Below are positions 52,423-60,833 of a stretch of 64,000 nucleotides of DNA, piece after piece. The position numbers and the translations under genes were made by a program. The stretch covers positions 1 through 64,000 of the forward strand of contig JAFMDF010000001.1 of assembly GCA_017857395.1 (NCBI GenBank). The letters run 5' to 3'. Below the pieces are notes generated by a model. That model was not told the DNA's origin. It saw only the letters and a program-made list of their open reading frames with translations, and searched no databases. Positions within the stretch are counted from its first letter, which is position 1; each line of letters starts with the position of its first letter. The stretch is from Bacteroidota bacterium. Its GTDB lineage: Bacteria; Bacteroidota; Bacteroidia; Chitinophagales; Saprospiraceae.

Positions 52423-53634
52423 TTACGTAAATAAAGCGATAAATAAAGTAATTGAAGTGGCTACAAAACCGACCATGAAAATATTATAAGACGTAGTTAA
52501 ATAACGATATTTTTTGTCTAGGACTTTTCCTAAGTAGTATAAATCTCGGACCATATTACCATACATCAATTCGCCATCTCTAAATACGGCATCCATAACT
52601 GCCTCGTATTCATCCAAGTCTAAATGGACAAAATTCCCAAAGAAAATAATATTTTTTTGATTGATAATTTTATCTTTTGATTGTTTATTAACCGTCGTCA
52701 CTTTAGGACGGGCAGATAAGACAGCAAAAACAAGGGAAGTTAAACCCGTTATAAAAAAGACACTAATTGCCATTAAAATCATGGGTTTAGTCTCTGCCAC
52801 ATTTCTATAAGTCAATAAAGAAATCATTACTGATAATAAAATAGCATTGACGCTAATCATGATATTTGCCTTATTATCAGCAATGGCACTTAGGTTAATA
52901 TGATTTCGATAATTAGTTCGGAAGAAAGTTTGAATGGCTCGATTAGGGACTTTTTCTTCGAGGTTTTCAAATGCGTTGGGTTTTGCTTCTTCGACAAAAA
53001 GATTTCTTTTCTTTTTTAGTTTTTGTAATTGATTTTTAACTGCTAAAATATTAGTGGCTAAAGCAGATTCAAAAGTTAATTTGCCGTAAGGCGTATAGAA
53101 TTTAGTACCTAAGAGTTGTTGCAATTCTAAAGTATACCATTGTTCTTTAGGTAGCGGTGTTTTCTGATATAACTCTTGTTCTAATTGTAATAAAGCAGAT
53201 TTTGAAGTAAAAGCTTCTCCGTAGGTTAAGGCGCGAAAAGCATCATGAAAGACTTCTTGTTCCCCGTTGACAGGCACTTTTGAAGTATTTGCTAAGCGGA
53301 TAAAATCTTTTATTTTTTCCGTTTTCGCTTTAGGATAGTCTTCTTCTGTTAAGAATTGTACGACATTTTTGATAGCGGCTTCGGTAGGATTACTGTAATC
53401 TAATAAATGACCTGTTGGATAGAACCAACCAGCAATACATAACATTTCCATCGCTTGTGGTGGCAAGTCAAAATCGTTTCCTACTTCTTGGATGGATTCT
53501 ACTAACCTTGTAGCAAATTCATAATTATGATACAATAACCGACTATCTTGATTGATTTTAAACAAATCAAAAACAGTAGTTTCCGCTTTTGCCAACATTC
53601 CTTGAGGAAGAATTTGTTTTGTTTGTAGAGTCAT
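52423..53634 (-). CDS. HD-DUF5706 protein (Pycsar-effector-like membrane protein)
   Basis: A 403-residue protein with two parts. Residues ~10-205 have the helical pattern of an HD-domain phosphohydrolase, but key residues differ: YHNYEF at 35-40 (H36 kept, second H replaced by F40), WFYPTG at 70-75 where active members have FHDTG (the HD pair is Y72-P73), and H130-D131 further on. Residues ~236-403 are a DUF5706 domain, the membrane domain of PycTM effectors: it has IADNKANIMISVNAILLSV (251-269), TMs at ~257-276, 285-307 and 384-402, and NFVHLDLDEYEAVM between them. PycTM proteins respond to cyclic pyrimidines and disrupt membranes during phage defence. No cyclase gene is nearby. Confidence 0.85.
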   Translation of the reverse strand: MTLQTKQILPQGMLAKAETTVFDLFKINQDSRLLYHNYEFATRLVESIQEVGNDFDLPPQAMEMLCIAGWFYPTGHLLDYSNPTEAAIKNVVQFLTEEDYPKAKTEKIKDFIRLANTSKVPVNGEQEVFHDAFRALTYGEAFTSKSALLQLEQELYQKTPLPKEQWYTLELQQLLGTKFYTPYGKLTFESALATNILAVKNQLQKLKKKRNLFVEEAKPNAFENLEEKVPNRAIQTFFRTNYRNHINLSAIADNKANIMISVNAILLSVMISLLTYRNVAETKPMILMAISVFFITGLTSLVFAVLSARPKVTTVNKQSKDKIINQKNIIFFGNFVHLDLDEYEAVMDAVFRDGELMYGNMVRDLYYLGKVLDKKYRYLTTSYNIFMVGFVATSITLFIALFT

Positions 53635-53923
53635 TGCTGCTAAGTTGATTTAAAGAAATGATTCAAGTTTGGTCGCCAATTGTTTTCTAGGCATCAATTT
53701 GTAACAGACAACTTGAAAAAGTTAAATTTAAATCGAGACTTTCCAAATAAATTTTCGTCTATAAATTGAAGAACTACTTATATTATTTAATTTCTGTAGA
53801 AAATAGCCGAATATGTTCTTTAGAAAACACTTAATTAAGTAGATTACAACTTATTTTACGCACAAATTAAGCTTTAAGGTCGCACTTGCGCAATTTTTTT
53901 ACGAATTTAGTAACTTTATTGTT

Positions 53924-53951
53924 GAAAAAAGTAATTTTTCTTACTTTTTTC
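53924..53951. other. Perfect hairpin in the 53635-54039 gap
   Basis: GAAAAAAGTAA (53924-53934) pairs with TTACTTTTTTC (53941-53951), loop TTTTTC. Terminator-like, but it lies between divergent genes, so no transcript end is expected here. TAACTTTA at 53911 is a weak -7 candidate for the DUF937 gene. Nothing else was recognised in this gap. Confidence 0.5.
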
Positions 53952-54039
53952 TTATTATTCAGTCATCCTTTTGGATGAAAAGGTGCAAGTAACCTACATT
54001 ATTAACGATAATACTTTATCAAAAATTTATTTCTAATTT

Positions 54040-54657
54040 ATGGCAAATTTAATAGACTTATTACAAAGCCAGTTGTCCGACGGATTAATTGACCAACTGA
54101 GTAAACAAATCGGTGCGCCTCAACAGCAAACTCGAACAGCAGCAGATAGCATTCTTTCTTCTTTAATTGGTGGATTGGCTAAAAATGCACAACAACCAGG
54201 AGGAGCAGATGCTTTGGCGAATGCTTTAGATAATGATCATGATGGTAGCCTTTTGGATAACTTAAATGATTTAATTGGTGGGGGAAAACCTGCGAATATT
54301 AATCCTAGAGCAGCTAACGGAGAAGGTATTTTGAAGCATGTACTTGGAGGAAAGAAAGGCGGTGTAATGGATATGGTTAGCCAAATTAGTGGACTTGGAC
54401 AAGGGCAGACAGGTAACTTAATGGCGATGTTAGCACCTATCGTAATGGGCATGTTGGGTAAACAAAAAAAATCAAGTGGGTTAGACTCTGGTGGTATTGC
54501 TAATATTTTAGCAGGCGCTTTGGGTGCTCAAAAGCAACGTGGAGGTTTGGCAACTACCTTAATTACAAATCTTTTAGATAGAGATGGTGATGGTAGCGCA
54601 ATAGATGATGTGGCTAAGATTGGAATGAATATCTTTAGCAAATTCTTTAGGAGATAA
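54040..54657 (+). CDS. DUF937 protein
   Basis: A 205-residue soluble protein, beginning MANLIDLLQSQLSDGLIDQLSKQIG and containing glycine-rich, helical repeats with ADSILSSLIGGLAKNAQQPGGADALANAL, the pattern of the DUF937 family (YidB-like). There are short acid-loop motifs NDHDGSL and DRDGDGSAIDD, which resemble calcium-binding loops. YidB and related proteins are of unclear function. No signal peptide. The gene is monocistronic with a bidirectional terminator behind it. Confidence 0.88.
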   Translation: MANLIDLLQSQLSDGLIDQLSKQIGAPQQQTRTAADSILSSLIGGLAKNAQQPGGADALANALDNDHDGSLLDNLNDLIGGGKPANINPRAANGEGILKHVLGGKKGGVMDMVSQISGLGQGQTGNLMAMLAPIVMGMLGKQKKSSGLDSGGIANILAGALGAQKQRGGLATTLITNLLDRDGDGSAIDDVAKIGMNIFSKFFRR

Positions 54658-54680
54658 GCGATTTCTTTATACTGAAAATT

Positions 54681-54716
54681 AAAAAAGGTCATGGAAGCAA
54701 TTCCATGACCTTTTTT
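54681..54716. terminator. Bidirectional terminator between DUF937 and LOX-like genes
   Basis: A perfect 16-bp stem (54681-54696 with 54701-54716, tetraloop GCAA), with an A-run before and a T-run after. It closes two convergent genes. Confidence 0.9.
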
Positions 54717-54738
54717 AAGGAAAGGTAAAATAGAATGA

Positions 54739-57114
54739 TTATTGAACAACTAATTTTCCCGTAATAGTCTTTGCCTCTCCCACCAACTGAAAATAATAAA
54801 CACCATTTACCAATTCTTCTCTATTAATTTCCACACTTTCTACCTTAATTCGCTCCACTCGTTTTATTGTTCGCCCTGCCAAATCATTAATCAATAAAGT
54901 ATAATTATCCCGATTCGGATTGATAAAAGATATAGTTGTTGTTTGACTAAAAGGATTGGGTTGAATTTTTACAGCAGTACTTTGAACTAGATCTTCTGTA
55001 TTCGTCAGAATAGCAGCAATACAGTTTCCTAACACGCTTGTATTAACTTGTTGGTAACTTCTGTTAATGATATCGCCAATGCTTTCTATACAAACAAAAT
55101 CATCATTATATTCAGTAAAATGAACTCGTAATAGCGATTCTAAGCCTCTTGATTTTTCAATGGTAGAGTCTTGCAAAGATAATCCAAGAATTTCTCCAGT
55201 TGCCATATTGGCTTGTAACATCACAGGGAATTTTTGAATATCTACTAAACTTTCTACCGCTTGAATTTGTACCCCTTTTAAGGTAAATTGAAAACCTACA
55301 ATTTCAGAATCTGGGTTTCGGATGGCAATATCCACATATTTCTGAACAGGATTGACCAGATTAATCACCAAATTGACTTCTTCATTGGTATTTAATATCC
55401 CATAAGGAAAATCACAATGACTATGAATTTCATTACTTGGGTGTAAATGTCCTTGTTCAAAATTGACACAATCAGATAATAACGCCGCATCATAAACAGT
55501 GAGTCGTTCATCTCCATTCAGATCATTACAAGGTGTAGCAATTATTTCTTCATCTAAAATAGCAGAGATATAAGATTGGACATCTGCTTTGTCTTGTGCC
55601 CTACTATTATTCACATCCCCCATCAATGCAGTACCGCCACAAACGCCTTCACAGTCTGCTAATACGCTTCCATAAAGTGTGCCTTCACAATCTGCAAATA
55701 TTGGGCAATCTTCATTTAGTGTTACGACTAACTTGCCTGATGAGCGGTCTAAATTCATGCAAACTTGCGCCCAATTATTATCTAGATTTTTTTCTACTCT
55801 GCCTAAGGCGTCAGGCTGATTATTCCAATTAATTCTAGTGATAAATGTAATATCTCCATCAGGTATATCCGTTACATCTATCCATTGACAATCTAAGTTT
55901 GACCCATATTCATCATAACATCCTACTGATAAACCCATATTAGCACAGCCATATTTATTATTGCCGGTTGGACAACCTAAATCTATGACGCAAAATCCAC
56001 TTTTAAAGCCACTAGGAATTTTATTCCCATTAGCATCAAATAATAAATACTCTGCATAGTTTTCGTAATGAAAATGATTATGGCAGTTATCAAATACAAA
56101 TTGCTCATTATTTAAAGCTGGTTGACCGATGTAATAATCTAATTCTCCAATATTTTCAAAACGAGTAGTAAATCGAATAATGTCTCTCCAACCTGTTCCT
56201 TTCAAACAGCCCTCTTCAATCCAGCATTCATCTTCGGTGTAAATACTGTCTAATTCGATACTTGAAAATAAAATATCCTGTCTTACTGCCAAGTCTGGTC
56301 CATTTGGACACAATGGATCTCCTTGTGGCCGACAGGAACCATCATCAATTGTTGCTAGTGGATTATAATTGCAAGAATTTCGGTCCATACAACCAATGAC
56401 TGGTCCTTGATAATCTATCGAAAAATTAATAACATCGCCACAATCTCCATCTGTATCTGAAATTCTAATTAGATAAGGGACCTCTGCATTTAGAAAGGCA
56501 TTCACTACGGCTTGAAAACCACAATTACCAGAATTATCATCAAAAAAGATAAAGCCTTCTAGCCCTCCAGGTATAAAACTTTCGCAACGATCATATACCC
56601 AAATACGTGTATCACATTCATTCACATCACAAGTAGAAATAGTGTACGTCCCAATAGAATCTGGTGTAAAACTATACCAACTATCTCTTTGTCGAGCTTG
56701 ATAGGTACCTTGTGTAACCTCGACTGCTTGGGAACAAGAAGTACCTGGTTGACAATTAACTTCAAAAGATTTACTCAACCCAAATTGGCTTTCTTGTAAC
56801 ACTAAAGAATCGCTTACATAAATTTCAAAACCACCTCCTTCTACAATCCCATCTCCAAAACCATCAAATATGGTAAAGGTCAAGCACTCAAAAATACCTA
56901 CACAAAAGGTATCTAAAAATATTTCTTTTTGGAAGTAAGCATCTTTATCCACCATGGTATAAATAGAATCTCCTGAACCTAAAGTCCAAGAATTTTCTGC
57001 CCATTTATCTGTTTCAACTCGTAAGACAACCATCACTTTATCATCTGAACAGGTTTGGCTATAGATGTTCGAAAAAAAGAAAAGACCAATAAGTACTAGT
57101 AAATATTTTCTCAT
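54739..57114 (-). CDS. T9SS-exported lysyl-oxidase-like protein with dockerin-like loops
   Basis: A 791-residue secreted protein with signal peptide 1-20. Residues ~130-235 are beta-rich. At 241-261 is the motif GCMDRNSCNY...IDDGSC common in marine Bacteroidota. Residues ~272-460 match lysyl oxidase: copper ligands H345, H347 and H349 in CHNHFHYENY; K371 in GFKSGFC and Y403 in CYDEYGSNLDCQW at the positions of the LTQ cofactor lysine and tyrosine. At 498-551 are two calcium-loop repeats (DVNNSRAQDKAD and DLNGDERLTVYD) that look like a type I dockerin. The C-terminus (NPFSQTTTISF to TGKLVVQ) is a T9SS sorting domain. Predicted role: copper-dependent oxidation of peptidyl lysine outside the cell. 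Confidence 0.85.
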   Translation of the reverse strand: MRKYLLVLIGLFFFSNIYSQTCSDDKVMVVLRVETDKWAENSWTLGSGDSIYTMVDKDAYFQKEIFLDTFCVGIFECLTFTIFDGFGDGIVEGGGFEIYVSDSLVLQESQFGLSKSFEVNCQPGTSCSQAVEVTQGTYQARQRDSWYSFTPDSIGTYTISTCDVNECDTRIWVYDRCESFIPGGLEGFIFFDDNSGNCGFQAVVNAFLNAEVPYLIRISDTDGDCGDVINFSIDYQGPVIGCMDRNSCNYNPLATIDDGSCRPQGDPLCPNGPDLAVRQDILFSSIELDSIYTEDECWIEEGCLKGTGWRDIIRFTTRFENIGELDYYIGQPALNNEQFVFDNCHNHFHYENYAEYLLFDANGNKIPSGFKSGFCVIDLGCPTGNNKYGCANMGLSVGCYDEYGSNLDCQWIDVTDIPDGDITFITRINWNNQPDALGRVEKNLDNNWAQVCMNLDRSSGKLVVTLNEDCPIFADCEGTLYGSVLADCEGVCGGTALMGDVNNSRAQDKADVQSYISAILDEEIIATPCNDLNGDERLTVYDAALLSDCVNFEQGHLHPSNEIHSHCDFPYGILNTNEEVNLVINLVNPVQKYVDIAIRNPDSEIVGFQFTLKGVQIQAVESLVDIQKFPVMLQANMATGEILGLSLQDSTIEKSRGLESLLRVHFTEYNDDFVCIESIGDIINRSYQQVNTSVLGNCIAAILTNTEDLVQSTAVKIQPNPFSQTTTISFINPNRDNYTLLINDLAGRTIKRVERIKVESVEINREELVNGVYYFQLVGEAKTITGKLVVQ

Positions 57115-57373
57115 TTTTTCTGTTTGCTAGAAGGCAAAGGATTTAATTGCATTACTAAAATATGCGGGTAATGGTTGCTTTTGAGGAAGCTTAAATTTTA
57201 TTAATCGACTTTAGGGAGTAGAAAGGATAAGATGAATTGCTAAATTAAGGGGAATAATAATGAAATAAAAGTAAAATAAAGAAACTTAATTTTGTTAGGA
57301 CAAAATTTTTGAAGCTATTACTTAAATATTACATTTTAGGGGAAGAAAGGAGAACCGTTCAAGGAGATGAACA

Positions 57374-58708
57374 TCAAATCAACCCTCTAGATTTTAGTCC
57401 TAAGTATTTATTAATCGTATTGAGGGATAAATCTTCTGGTTTGGTTAAAATAGATTGAATGCCATACTGCTTGAGGATTTGAACCATCTGTTCCTTTTTG
57501 TTTAAAAATTTTCGAGCAACGGTTTGAAAATAAATTCCTTCAGTATCTGTTACGGTTTGGTTGACAAAATCTTTGATTTCGGTATTTTCAAAAATGACCA
57601 CTACTAATAAATGAAATTTACTAACTTTTCGAAGGATCGGCAAAACTCTTTCTAAACTATAGCGACTTTCAAAGTTAGTGTATAATAGTAATAAACTTCT
57701 TCTGGTAATGAGTTTTCTGGCAGCGTAATATAATAATTCATAATCAGCTTCTAACTGCCCTGATTTTTCTTTGTATAATGCGGTTAAAATTTTATTTAAT
57801 TGAGTCGATTTTTTATCTGCCTGAATAACGGTCCCGATTTTATCAGCAAAAGTAATTAAGCCTGCATAATCATGTTTTTTTAAAATAATATTAGAAATAG
57901 CTAAACTTGTATTGACTGCATAATCCATTAAACTCATACCATTAAAGGGCATTTTCATATTCCGGCTTTTGTCAATAATTGAATAAACTTGCTGTGCTCG
58001 TTCATCTTCATATTGATTCACCATTAAAATACCTTTCCGGCTACTTGCCTTCCAATTAATGCTTCGGTAATCATCTCCTCGGACATAATTTTTGATTTGC
58101 TCAAACTCGTAACTATGTCCCAACCGACGAACTTTTTTGATACCTTCTTGATAAGATAACCGAGATAATGCTTTTAGTTGCATTTCCTTCATTTGAATAA
58201 TGGAAGGGTAAACAGGAACGATCGTCGGAGTGCTACCTTGGACTCTTCTTTGAACGAATCCAATAATGGTGGCTAAAAAAATATTGGTATAACCGAAAGC
58301 ATATTCCCCTCTGACAACTGGGGTTAAATTATATTGAATAGTTGGATTAGCTCCACCTGCTAAGTCTTGTATAATTTCAAAATCCCTTTTCTGAAATTGG
58401 ACAGGTAGTTCTTCTATAATTATTGCTTTCAAAGAAAGGTTAGCATTATTTTCTATCGTGAGGCTTATTTTATTAGCATCGCCTAAAGACAGTAATTTGG
58501 GTAATTTACGTTCACATTGAATTTGTGTATTTTTATTGAATAATAAGACGATATCCAATAGCGTAATGATGATGCCTAAAATCAGTAAAGTTTGAGCAAT
58601 TGGGAATAAAAAAGAGAAGGGAAAACTCAGGCAAAATAATAAGACGAAACTACCAAAACTCCAGAAGAATCGGTTGGTGAGGTAGGTGTTTTTGATGAGT
58701 TCTAGCAT
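57374..58708 (-). CDS. DUF58 protein (long form)
   Basis: A 444-residue protein with two membrane helices near the N-terminus (SFVLLFCLSFPFSFLFPIAQTLLILGIIITLLDIVLLF), a beta-rich region, then the DUF58 signature VRGDDYRSINWKASSRKGILMVNQYEDERAQQVYSIID, which resembles a degenerate VWA fold (IDKSRNM). It is the last gene of the Bat/MoxR cluster on the minus strand, 16 bp after BatA. Compared with the shorter DUF58 at 60834-61721 it has the membrane helices and a variable C-terminal half. Role by family: assembly or folding of envelope or metal-dependent complexes with MoxR ATPases, not proven. Confidence 0.88.
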   Translation of the reverse strand: MLELIKNTYLTNRFFWSFGSFVLLFCLSFPFSFLFPIAQTLLILGIIITLLDIVLLFNKNTQIQCERKLPKLLSLGDANKISLTIENNANLSLKAIIIEELPVQFQKRDFEIIQDLAGGANPTIQYNLTPVVRGEYAFGYTNIFLATIIGFVQRRVQGSTPTIVPVYPSIIQMKEMQLKALSRLSYQEGIKKVRRLGHSYEFEQIKNYVRGDDYRSINWKASSRKGILMVNQYEDERAQQVYSIIDKSRNMKMPFNGMSLMDYAVNTSLAISNIILKKHDYAGLITFADKIGTVIQADKKSTQLNKILTALYKEKSGQLEADYELLYYAARKLITRRSLLLLYTNFESRYSLERVLPILRKVSKFHLLVVVIFENTEIKDFVNQTVTDTEGIYFQTVARKFLNKKEQMVQILKQYGIQSILTKPEDLSLNTINKYLGLKSRGLI

Positions 58709-58724
58709 TGGTTTATTTTAAAAA

Positions 58725-59729
58725 TTAGGGTATAGTTCTAAAAACAGTATACCGCAATAAAAATTCCAATACTAATAAAACTAATCCCCAAAGGGCAAAA
58801 TAATGAAATTCTTCGCTATATCGTTTAATACTTGTTACTTCAATTTCTGTTTTTTCTAATTGATTAATTTCTTCGTATATTTTTTCTAATCCATCTCCTG
58901 AAGTCGCTCTAAAATATTTCCCACCAGTCATTTCTGCGATTTCTCCTAATAAAGCTTCATCAATTTCTACTCTAGCTAGACCAAAAATATATTTGCCATC
59001 ACTTCTTCTACTAACAGGTGTTAAGGCATCTCCAGTAGAACCAACGCCAATCGTATAAACTTTTACATCAAATTCTCTAGCAATTTCAGCGGCTGTATAA
59101 GGTTTAATATAACCAGCATTATTGACCCCATCCGTTAATAAAATAACGACTTTACTTTTGGCTTCGCTATCCTTCAGTCGATTAACAGAAGTGGCCAAGC
59201 CCATACCAATCGCTGTACCATCTTCTAATAATCCACATTTTAAACCCGCTAAAAATTCTTTCACTACTTTATGGTCAGTCGTTAATGGACATTGAGTAAA
59301 TGCTTCTCCCGAAAATACAGATAAACCAATACGGTCATGTTCTCTTTTATTCACAAAATCTGCCGCTACTCGCTTACTTTCTTCTAGTCTATCAGGCTTA
59401 AAATCTTGTGCTAGCATACTACTTGACAAATCCATCACTAAGAAGATATCAATTCCTTCTGCTTTAATATCTTCTTCTTTTAAGGTCTTTTGTGGTCGAG
59501 CTAAAGCAATAATTAAGAAGATTAAAGATAACGCTCTTAGTAAGGGGAGATATTTTCGTAGCGTTCCCCTTAAAGAAGAAATACCTGCTATAGCTGCTAG
59601 CGTGGGCATTTTTAAATGAACATACCGTTCCTTTTGCTGATAGAAATACCAAGCTGCTATTGCTGGTATCAACAATAGAAGTCCTAATAATTCAGGATTG
59701 ACGAAATTTATATTTTCTAAAAAGGACAA
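58725..59729 (-). CDS. BatA-type VWA-domain membrane protein
   Basis: A 334-residue inner-membrane protein: two N-terminal helices (LLGLLLLIPAIAAWYFY; LLRALSLIFLIIALARP), then a VWA domain with an intact MIDAS motif D-L-S-S-S (VMDLSSSMLAQDF) and the later threonine TDG loop (LLTDGVNNAGY), and a final helix (FALWGLVLLVLEFLL). It is the Bat (Bacteroides aerotolerance) A-type subunit. The start is a TTG at 59729; no in-frame ATG lies near the conserved NFVNPELLGLLLL. A repeat directly abuts this start, so no Shine-Dalgarno is visible. Confidence 0.92.
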   Translation of the reverse strand: MSFLENINFVNPELLGLLLLIPAIAAWYFYQQKERYVHLKMPTLAAIAGISSLRGTLRKYLPLLRALSLIFLIIALARPQKTLKEEDIKAEGIDIFLVMDLSSSMLAQDFKPDRLEESKRVAADFVNKREHDRIGLSVFSGEAFTQCPLTTDHKVVKEFLAGLKCGLLEDGTAIGMGLATSVNRLKDSEAKSKVVILLTDGVNNAGYIKPYTAAEIAREFDVKVYTIGVGSTGDALTPVSRRSDGKYIFGLARVEIDEALLGEIAEMTGGKYFRATSGDGLEKIYEEINQLEKTEIEVTSIKRYSEEFHYFALWGLVLLVLEFLLRYTVFRTIP

Positions 59730-59730
59730 G

Positions 59731-59809
59731 TGGTTGTGAGTTGTCGGTTGTCGGTTATCAGTTATCGGTTGATTAATTCTAACTTAACTGATAATTGATA
59801 ACGAGAACC
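59731..59809. repeat. Word-repeat palindrome, GTTATCGGTT family, second copy
   Basis: The left block reads GGTTGTCGGTTATCAGTTAT, with the words repeated as GTTATCGGTT; the right block carries AACTGATAATTGATAACGAG in complement. It occupies most of the 91-bp gap between the BatD-like and BatA genes, starting 2 bp before the BatA start codon. Confidence 0.8.
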
Positions 59810-59820
59810 AAAATGATGAA

Positions 59821-60771
59821 TTATACGGTTTCTTTTTCCGCTTCTATAATAACTGGCTTAACCTTCGTCGCTATTACAAAATCTTCTGCTTCTTGCCATA
59901 CTCTATCATGAAAATCCGCAGGCGGTTTGGCTTTCGCAAATTTTACTAAATCGGCTACTTGTAAAATATTTTGTAATTTATCTTTCCAACTACTATCAAA
60001 ATCGACCTTTTTCAGACTTCTTAAAATTTCATCTGTAGTGGATTCTAAAGCAGGTATTTCGTAGCGATTTTCTAGGTATTCCCTAATTGTATAGGTTAAG
60101 CGACTTTGATATTTTTTAATAGCTCCTTGTTGCCATAATTTTTCTCCTTTCAAGGTGTTTAAAGCTGTTAGCGCAATTTCATGGGCTGGCAACTTAATTT
60201 CTAGAATAGGAGGCGCTGCTTTTTGTGCTTGTCGTCTTTGCCATAAATAATAGGCTAGAACAGCAAAACAAATCATTAAGAAGGCAACGATTAAAAAGAG
60301 ATAATCTTCCCAATTGGCTTGCTCTCTAATAATATCTTTAATATCTGCTAATTGGATACTATCTTGTAGTATAACGCTAGCTACATTAATTGGAATTCGA
60401 TTGGTTTTATAGATATTTGATGCGCCGTTTTGTTTTAAGACAAAAGGTATTTCAGGTATCCAATAATATCCCGAATCCCAAACTTGCAAGGTTAAATCTT
60501 TTTTTAATACAATATCCTGCCCAACTTGTGTGGTATCCCAATTGGTTTCTGCTTCAACATCTAAATTTTCGACTTCTTTTAAAGCGGTTAAATCAATTGA
60601 TTCTAAAGCTGCATTTTGTGGAAGACTTGTAGTTAGGTGTAGTTGGAATTTGTCTCCGATTACCATATTGGAACTATCTACATTTGCGCTCACAGAGACT
60701 CGTTGTGCTTGTGCAGATACGCCAAACAAAAGCAGAAAAAAGAAGGTAATTGGTAAAATGGAAAATTTCAT
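59821..60771 (-). CDS. BatD-like protein (exported, single membrane helix)
   Basis: A 316-residue protein with signal peptide 1-22 (FFFLLLFGVSAQAQ), an extracytoplasmic beta-rich domain (~24-150) with the pattern of BatD Ig-like domains (VSVSANVDSSNMVIGDKFQL, DSGYYWIPEIPF), one membrane helix at 157-177 (FLIVAFLMICFAVLAYYLW), and a basic, helical cytoplasmic tail with ALNTLKGEKLWQQGAIKKYQSRLTYTIREYLENRYEIPALE. It lies between DUF58 and BatA in the cluster. It is shorter than typical BatD (~600 residues), so it may be a reduced form. Confidence 0.8.
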   Translation of the reverse strand: MKFSILPITFFFLLLFGVSAQAQRVSVSANVDSSNMVIGDKFQLHLTTSLPQNAALESIDLTALKEVENLDVEAETNWDTTQVGQDIVLKKDLTLQVWDSGYYWIPEIPFVLKQNGASNIYKTNRIPINVASVILQDSIQLADIKDIIREQANWEDYLFLIVAFLMICFAVLAYYLWQRRQAQKAAPPILEIKLPAHEIALTALNTLKGEKLWQQGAIKKYQSRLTYTIREYLENRYEIPALESTTDEILRSLKKVDFDSSWKDKLQNILQVADLVKFAKAKPPADFHDRVWQEAEDFVIATKVKPVIIEAEKETV

Positions 60772-60833
60772 TTATAGTATAGACTTTAGCTAACTAGCTG
60801 CTAATAATAACCTTAATAATTGCTAATAACTTC

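Noticed and set aside
52423-57114. A complete Pycsar or other anti-phage operon
   Set aside because: Only the effector-like gene is present; the neighbours are a flippase, a DUF937 protein and an oxidase, and no cyclase is encoded nearby.
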